Source: Ferruginibacter sp.
GTDB taxonomy: Bacteria > Bacteroidota > Bacteroidia > Chitinophagales > Chitinophagaceae
DNA: 33,563 nucleotides
Direction: 5' to 3'
Assembly (NCBI GenBank): GCA_030655145.1
Contig: JAURWD010000010.1
Location: forward strand, 1 to 33,563
Shown here: in pieces, positions 31,895 to 33,563 of the stretch
Layout: each line of letters starts with the position of its first letter
How positions within the stretch are numbered: position 1 is the stretch's first letter
Translations under genes and position numbers: made by a program
Notes under the pieces: generated by a model
What the model was told of the DNA's origin: nothing
Databases searched by the model: none
The model's input: the letters and a program-made list of their open reading frames with translations, nothing else

Positions 31895-31941
31895 CGAAGA
31901 GTTTAGTGGTTTAACAGGATACAGCTTGTATTCGAACAAAG

Positions 31942-31974
31942 ATCCCCGCGAGCAATCGCGGGGATTATTTTTTT
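31942..31974 (+). terminator. Strong rho-independent terminator
   Basis: ATCCCCGCG (31942-31950) pairs with CGCGGGGAT (31957-31965) over the loop AGCAAT, then a run of Ts follows. The 9-bp GC-rich stem makes this the best terminator in the window. It ends the DUF4142 gene and may also serve the opposite-strand response regulator gene. Confidence 0.88.
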
Positions 31975-31988
31975 TAAAGCCTAAGTAA

Positions 31989-32387
31989 TTAGCTATAGCG
32001 GGAAACCAGTTTTTCAGCGATCTCTACGAGGAGTTTCATGCCGAAAGGTTTTGTAATTAATTCCACGCCATGCGTGCTGCAATAAGCAATATCGCCAGGG
32101 TACGAGGAGGTAGAAAAAACCACGAGGGGAAGTTTTTCAAGTTCCTGTTGTTCCTGGATCATCGCTATGATCTCACGTCCGTTCAGTAATGGCATATTGA
32201 TATCCAGCACTACAAGACTGGGCAGCTCATGATTTTCTTTCGCAACCCGCAGGTAGTTGAGCGCAGCCCGACCATCGTGGGCTTCGGCAAAACGGATGTT
32301 ATGATTTATAGAATGAATAACGTCTTTCAACAGCATGATGTCATCGGGATCGTCATCTACCAATAAAAAAAGGGGCTGCTGTGTCAT
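31989..32387 (-). CDS. Single-domain response regulator
   Basis: A 132-residue CheY-type receiver. Acidic residues D11-D13 (LVDDDPDD), phospho-acceptor Asp62 (VVLDINMP), a Ser in VVFSTSS and the Lys of TKPF are all present. No output domain follows. ATG 32387 is chosen since it starts directly at the receiver; an upstream start at 32441 would add residues that do not fit. It is divergent from the PAS-domain sensor gene and may pass a signal to or from it. Single-domain regulators of this type often follow phytochrome or hybrid kinases. Confidence 0.9.
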   Translation of the reverse strand: MTQQPLFLLVDDDPDDIMLLKDVIHSINHNIRFAEAHDGRAALNYLRVAKENHELPSLVVLDINMPLLNGREIIAMIQEQQELEKLPLVVFSTSSYPGDIAYCSTHGVELITKPFGMKLLVEIAEKLVSRYS

Positions 32388-32598
32388 GAAACTGATTTCG
32401 GGAAAATAAAAGTACGCTGTAGAAAATTGAAAAGTCGTCATTTATTTCTGGCTTAAGCAGAAGCAGCCCGTAACACGCGTTAATTTTTCACGGCCTGACC
32501 TTAAACAAAAAAATGCTTCTTTACAGGAAAGCAAAACGTACTTTTATTCCGCTGATACCAGCCGTACCCTGAAATCAATGTAGTAAAACATTCCCCCG

Positions 32599-33563
32599 AT
32601 GCTTTCCAAAGACGATCACTTTTTTGATGATTTACGTTTTGAACACCTGCCACTATTTTGCCAGTTCGTCATCGAGCATCACCTACATGATTTTGTCGAC
32701 CAACAAATTTCACTCGCTACAGAATTGAAAATTCCCGTGTTGAAAGGATTGACCCAACTTTCGCGGGAGGACATGCATAAATATGCGACTGTCGCCTCGC
32801 TGGAATTCCTTGAGAATCTCGCAAACGATAAAGCAGCAGAACGGCTTGCTAAAGCGATGCTGGACTGGAGGACAAATAAGCTTCAATATCATCAAAATAA
32901 TATCATTGAAGCGGATGATGTTTTTCTCATCAGTTATATGCGCCGACGGATATTCATGGGTTTGCTGAGAGCCTATCCTGTTGATGCGGAAACCCGGTTG
33001 AAGGTAATTGAAGATATGGACCGCTACTTCCTGGCGCAGGAACGGCTGTCCACCGGCACCTACTTCGAAATTTTAAAAAGTCGCATCCAGGAAGAAAGTT
33101 ATTACAAGGAAAAACTGGTGGTAACCTCCCCGGGGTTTTATTACCTGTTTGACATGGAGAATGATCGGCAATTACAGTCTTCGGAAAAGTTGTTTGAATA
33201 CCTTGGGTATGCTCCCGGAGAATTTCAAGACAATGACCGCTTCTTCCGGACATTGATCCATGAAGAGGATCTTGTAACTGCAGAAACATATCTCACCAAA
33301 TTGCGGGCAGGGAAAGATGGCGAGGTGCATTTCTTTGAATACCGGCTGCGGGACAAGCGAGGACAATATCGCTGGATGCGTAATTATGAAAGTGTTTACG
33401 CACGTAATCCTGCGGGTGTCGCCATCCACAGCATTGGGATCGCATTTGACATTACGAAGGAGCGGTTGATCACGGAAGAACTTGTGCAAAGGGAAGAAGA
33501 TCTGCTGGAAGCACAGGAGTTAGCGAATATGGGAAGTTATGTGTGGAACATACAGACCGGTCA
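32599..33563 (+). CDS. PAS-domain sensor protein, probably histidine kinase (5' part)
   Basis: An open frame from ATG 32599 to the window end, at least 321 residues. The first 150 or so residues are helical and unrecognised (for example FFDDLRFEHLPLFCQFVI and a later YMRRRIFMGLLRAYPVD). From about residue 178 (SPGFYYLFDMENDR) a PAS_3-type domain follows, ending in YRLRDKRGQYRWMRNYES and the PAC end IGIAFDITKER. A linker helix and the start of a second PAS (ANMGSYVWNIQTG) come next. The kinase domain would be downstream, outside the window, so the call as histidine kinase is inferred. It is divergent from a response regulator, with a 211-base shared promoter region. Confidence 0.83.
   Translation, partial: MLSKDDHFFDDLRFEHLPLFCQFVIEHHLHDFVDQQISLATELKIPVLKGLTQLSREDMHKYATVASLEFLENLANDKAAERLAKAMLDWRTNKLQYHQNNIIEADDVFLISYMRRRIFMGLLRAYPVDAETRLKVIEDMDRYFLAQERLSTGTYFEILKSRIQEESYYKEKLVVTSPGFYYLFDMENDRQLQSSEKLFEYLGYAPGEFQDNDRFFRTLIHEEDLVTAETYLTKLRAGKDGEVHFFEYRLRDKRGQYRWMRNYESVYARNPAGVAIHSIGIAFDITKERLITEELVQREEDLLEAQELANMGSYVWNIQTG

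Overview
The window looks like a chromosomal segment from a Bacteroidota bacterium, most likely Chitinophagaceae or a relative (family level is inference). Genes are packed tightly, Shine-Dalgarno sites are weak or absent, and short ATGA/TAATG overlaps are common. One candidate promoter fits the Bacteroidetes -33 TTG / -7 TAnnTTTG pattern. The gene content is dominated by a flexirubin-type pigment locus (aryl polyene plus dialkylresorcinol), a hallmark of that phylum.

Region 1 (about 2-17263, + strand) is the left arm. It starts inside the C-terminal end of an aromatic ammonia-lyase, which would make the p-coumarate-type starter. Then come a FabG-like ketoreductase, a ketosynthase (KS), an ACP, an HX4D acyltransferase, a hot-dog dehydratase-like protein without the usual catalytic His motif, a secreted protein of unknown function, a hot-dog thioesterase, a second KS, a methyltransferase and a flavin-dependent halogenase-like enzyme. 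Next are a half-length KS-like protein that probably starts at TTG, an ACP, a KS and a Cys-less KS partner (CLF-like). The arm ends with a polysaccharide-deacetylase-like membrane protein, a LolA-like carrier, a lipoprotein, a FabZ-type dehydratase, a CrtI/CrtISO-like FAD oxidoreductase and a YdcF/SanA-like lipoprotein.

Region 2 (17369-26764, - strand) is the converging right arm. In transcription order it holds a secreted helical protein of unknown function, DarA (dialkylresorcinol-forming aromatase), DarB (KSIII-type condensing enzyme), a small soluble unknown protein, a BtrH-N/DUF4872-type protein, an ABC ATPase and ABC-2 permease, then a second ACP-KS-CLF set in the same order as in the left arm, and last a small membrane protein. 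The two arms meet at about 17264-17368, where there is a candidate terminator.

How it fits together (family knowledge plus inference): the lyase gives an aryl acid. ACP-bound chain extension by the KS/CLF pairs, ketoreductase and dehydratases builds the polyene. The methyltransferase and halogenase-like enzyme decorate the ring or chain. DarB and DarA make the dialkylresorcinol. An acyltransferase joins or places the product, and LolA, the lipoprotein and the ABC transporter are candidates for delivery to the outer membrane. Eight thiolase-fold polypeptides lie within 24 kb; five keep the catalytic residues and three do not.

Region 3 (26993-33563) is ordinary chromosome: a secreted beta-lactamase-family serine hydrolase, a small HTH protein with its terminator, a diacylglycerol-kinase-family enzyme, a divergent App1-type phosphatase, a DUF4142 lipoprotein with a strong terminator, a single-domain response regulator, and a divergent PAS-domain sensor protein that runs off the end. 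No tRNA, rRNA, CRISPR array or insertion sequence was seen. No stretch over 300 bases lacks a gene.
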